From the NCBI RefSeq assembly GCF_003389455.1, contig NZ_QUAC01000110.1:52070-100639 (forward strand): a DNA stretch of 48,570 nucleotides, in the 5' to 3' direction. The notes under the pieces are model-generated. The model ran no database searches, was not told the DNA's origin, and worked only from the letters and a program-made list of their open reading frames with translations. Below, piece by piece: positions 46,557 to 48,570 of the stretch. The DNA comes from Streptomyces inhibens (GTDB lineage Bacteria > Actinomycetota > Actinomycetes > Streptomycetales > Streptomycetaceae). The first letter of the stretch is position 1. Each line of letters opens with the position of its first letter. A program made the position numbers and the translations under genes.

Positions 46557-47185
46557 GTGCCCTCCTCTGAGGTGTCCGGTCGGTCCTGGGCCTGAACCTG
46601 GCCCCGGTCCTGTTCCTGGGCCTCGGCCTGTTCTGCTTCTGCCTGCTGCTGGGCCGCGAACTTGTCCGCGGTCTTACGGGCGGCGGCGATCTCCTTCGGC
46701 TCCTCGGCCGCCGGGTCGAGCGCCGGCGGCTCGGGCACCGTCCACATCCACTCGCGCAGCTTGTCGCGCTCATGGGTCAGATCGCGGATGTCCGTCTCGG
46801 CGTACTCGAATTCCGGCGACCAGAAGAGCGCGTCGAAGGGGCAGACCTCGATGCAGATACCGCAGTACATGCACAGCGCGAAGTCGATCGCGAAGCGGTC
46901 CAGCACATTGCGGCTGCGCTCCCGTCCTCCGGGCGCGGCCGGCGGCACCGTCTCCTTGTGGGAGTCGATATAGATGCACCAGTCCGGGCACTCACGGGCG
47001 CACAGCATGCAGACCGTGCAGTTCTCCTCGAACAGCCCGATGACACCGCGGGTACGGGGCGCGAGGTCGGGCTGGACGTCCGGGTACTGCGCGGTGACCG
47101 ACCGCTTCGTCATCGTCCGCAGGGTGACGGCCAGGCCCTTGGCGAGGCCGCTTCCGGGCCAGCCTGTCTTCTTTTCCAGGGCCAT
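46553..47185 (-). CDS. nuoI: NADH-quinone oxidoreductase subunit I (2 x 4Fe-4S ferredoxin type)
   Basis: NuoI carries two 4Fe-4S clusters passing electrons toward the quinone site. Cysteines C56, C59, C62, C66 ([12 protein letters not shown]) and C105, C108, C111, C115 ([12 protein letters not shown]) are all present. The 210-residue protein ends in a Gln/Glu/Ala-rich tail of about 45 residues that looks disordered. An extra C70 follows the first motif (PDWCIYI). The ATG overlaps the nuoH stop (TAATG). Confidence 0.96.
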   Translation of the reverse strand: MALEKKTGWPGSGLAKGLAVTLRTMTKRSVTAQYPDVQPDLAPRTRGVIGLFEENCTVCMLCARECPDWCIYIDSHKETVPPAAPGGRERSRNVLDRFAIDFALCMYCGICIEVCPFDALFWSPEFEYAETDIRDLTHERDKLREWMWTVPEPPALDPAAEEPKEIAAARKTADKFAAQQQAEAEQAEAQEQDRGQVQAQDRPDTSEEGT

Positions 47186-48150
47186 TACGAGATCACCACC
47201 TTGATGACGCCGGTGAGGGCGATCTGGGCGAGAGCGAGCGGGATGAGAACCGTCCAGGCGAGCTTTTGCAGCTGGTCCTCGCGCAGCCGCGGGTAGGTCA
47301 CCCGCAGCCAGATGACGCCGAAGGCGAGGATCGCCGTCTTGAGCAGCGTCCACAGCCAGCCCAGGCCGTCGGCGCCGAACGGGCCGTGCCAGCCGCCCAG
47401 GAAGAGCACCGAGGTCAGCGCGCAGAGCACGACGATGCCGGCGTACTCGGCCAGGAGGAAGAGGGCGAAGCGCAGTCCGGTGTACTCGGTGTATGCGCCG
47501 AAGATGATCTCCGAGTCGGCGACCGGCATGTCGAACGGCGGCCGCTGGAGCTCGGCGAGCCCCGCGGTGAAGAAGACCACCCCGCCGACGATCTGCCACG
47601 GCACCCACCACCAGTGGAAGGCCTCGACGATGCCGGGCAGCGAGAGCGTGCCGGCCGCCATCGCGACGGAGGCCGCGGCGAGCAGCATCGGCAGCTCGTA
47701 CGCGAGCAGCTGCGCGGCCGTCCGCAGACCGCCGAGCAGCGAGAACTTGTTCGCCGAGGCCCAGCCGGCCATCAGCGAGCCGAGCACACCGACGCCCATG
47801 ACGGCGAGGACGAAGAAGATCCCCGCGTCCAGGTTCTGCCCCACGGCGTTGTGCGGGCCTATCGGGATGGCGACCAGGACCAGGAGGTACGGCAGCAGGG
47901 CGACGGCGGGCGCGAGCTGGAAGATCCGCCGGTCGGCGCCCGCCGGAACGATGTCTTCCTTCTGCGCGAACTTCACACCGTCGGCGACCAGCTGTGCCCA
48001 GCCGTGGAACCCACCCGCGTACATGGGGCCGAGCCGGCCCTGCATATGGGCCATGACCTTGTGCTCGGTCTGCCCGATGACCAGGGGGAAGACCAGGAAG
48101 GCGACGAAGACGGCGATGAGGCGCAGCGCGATGTCGAGAGCGTCGCTCAT
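47185..48150 (-). CDS. nuoH: NADH-quinone oxidoreductase subunit H, divergent loop
   Basis: NuoH is the membrane subunit holding part of the quinone chamber and the start of the proton path. The ATG at 48150, overlapping the upstream stop by 4 nt (ATGA), gives 321 residues. Motifs are [16 protein letters not shown] near 27, [13 protein letters not shown] near 146 and [20 protein letters not shown] at 199-218. In typical NuoH the last reads NR.PFDLPEAE.ELV.G. Here one glutamate is V210, another D212, and only E214 is kept, so the acidic loop facing the quinone cavity is weakened. Confidence 0.94.
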   Translation of the reverse strand: MSDALDIALRLIAVFVAFLVFPLVIGQTEHKVMAHMQGRLGPMYAGGFHGWAQLVADGVKFAQKEDIVPAGADRRIFQLAPAVALLPYLLVLVAIPIGPHNAVGQNLDAGIFFVLAVMGVGVLGSLMAGWASANKFSLLGGLRTAAQLLAYELPMLLAAASVAMAAGTLSLPGIVEAFHWWWVPWQIVGGVVFFTAGLAELQRPPFDMPVADSEIIFGAYTEYTGLRFALFLLAEYAGIVVLCALTSVLFLGGWHGPFGADGLGWLWTLLKTAILAFGVIWLRVTYPRLREDQLQKLAWTVLIPLALAQIALTGVIKVVIS

Positions 48151-48570
48151 GGGGTGTCGCCTCCTGCCGGGTCTTGGGGCTCGTCCTGTTCGGGCTGCGG
48201 CTTCGGTTCGGGCTGTGGCTCCGGCTCCGCCTGCTGCTCCGGTTCGTCGAAGGCCGGGCGCGCGTGGTGCCACGGTGCGTCGGCGGAGCGCGGGGCCGCC
48301 GCCTTCGGGGCCGCCGCCGGGGTCTCCTCGGGCGCGGCCGCTTCCGCCGCCGCCTGCTGCTGGCTGGCCGAACCCTCGCTCACCGAGCGCGTACGACGTG
48401 CCGGACGCTCCGGTCGCTCGGCAGGCGCCGCAGCTGCTGGGGCTGCCGGGCCTGCTGGGGCAGCCGGAGTTCCGGTCCCCTCCCCCGCCGCCTGCTGGCT
48501 GGCCGAGCCCGCGCTCGCGGTCCGGGTACGCCGCGCCGGACGCTCGCCCGCGGCGGCGCCCGCGGCACCC
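48147..48570 (-). CDS. C-terminal disordered tail of the gene upstream of nuoH (runs off the window)
   Basis: The open frame enters at the right edge and ends at 48147, overlapping the nuoH start. All 141 visible codons encode low-complexity sequence rich in Ala, Pro, Glu and Gln. A block ERPARRTR followed 4 residues later by GSASQQ occurs twice, about 47 residues apart. The end reads [20 protein letters not shown]. No folded domain is visible. By position it should be the end of a NuoC/NuoD-type or NuoG-type subunit, but the tail alone does not say which. Confidence 0.7.
   Translation of the reverse strand, partial: GAAGAAAGERPARRTRTASAGSASQQAAGEGTGTPAAPAGPAAPAAAAPAERPERPARRTRSVSEGSASQQQAAAEAAAPEETPAAAPKAAAPRSADAPWHHARPAFDEPEQQAEPEPQPEPKPQPEQDEPQDPAGGDTP

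Noticed and set aside
45574..46773. A long minus-strand frame through nuoJ/nuoK as a separate Arg-rich protein
   Set aside because: It is a shadow frame; the real genes are nuoJ and nuoK, with membrane segments and overlapping start/stop codons.

Overview
The window is a piece of a high-GC actinobacterial chromosome, almost certainly a Streptomyces. Coding strands are GC-rich with strong third-position bias, many genes start with GTG (one with TTG), and EF-Tu, RpoB, RpoC and the ribosomal proteins are of the streptomycete type. The gene order also matches the conserved core of Streptomyces chromosomes as I remember it. I see no mobile element, prophage, CRISPR array or resistance gene.

Positions 1 to about 29,450 carry the translation and transcription core, all read on the minus strand. 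From upstream to downstream (right to left) it runs: secE-nusG behind a tRNA-Trp; rplK-rplA; a lipoprotein gene; rplJ-rplL; rpoB-rpoC; a small membrane protein gene (DUF1707/DUF4190); the str operon rpsL-rpsG-fusA-tuf; the S10 operon rpsJ to rpsQ; and the spc operon rplN to rplO with the start of secY at the edge. The units are separated by clear stem-loops, several followed by T tracts. Leaders ahead of rpsJ, rpsL, rplJ and rpoB contain recognisable promoters or structured elements. A nearly identical 25-nt hairpin element occurs in both the rpsJ and rpsL leaders.

Positions 29,600 to 39,950 form a mixed housekeeping block. It holds a class I aminotransferase and an adenosine-deaminase-family enzyme (plus strand), then murB, a HadA/HadB-like dehydratase pair, rpmG (L33, zinc type), tRNA-Met and tRNA-Thr (minus). 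Next come a cytosine-deaminase-like amidohydrolase with missing active-site residues and a nucleotide-sugar-like NAD(P)-binding protein (plus), tRNA-Tyr (minus), a YajQ protein and a double ABM-domain protein (plus), and YccF and HtpX membrane proteins (minus). The ABM gene is preceded by a palindrome with the layout of a SoxR operator inside a 19-bp promoter spacer.

Positions 40,233 to 48,570 hold a tightly overlapping nuo cluster read right to left, nuoH-I-J-K-L-M-N, encoding the membrane arm and the NuoI ferredoxin subunit of complex I. The upstream gene enters from the edge and ends in a long disordered, internally repeated Ala/Pro/Gln/Glu tail. NuoH has a divergent acidic loop, which fits the second, NADH-module-poor nuo cluster known next to htpX in Streptomyces. 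The electron-input genes lie outside the window.

Most of the window is ordinary. The best leads are regulatory (the shared ribosomal leader element, the rplJ attenuator, the SoxR-like operator) and biochemical (the degenerate amidohydrolase, the divergent complex I cluster and its repeat-tailed upstream protein).
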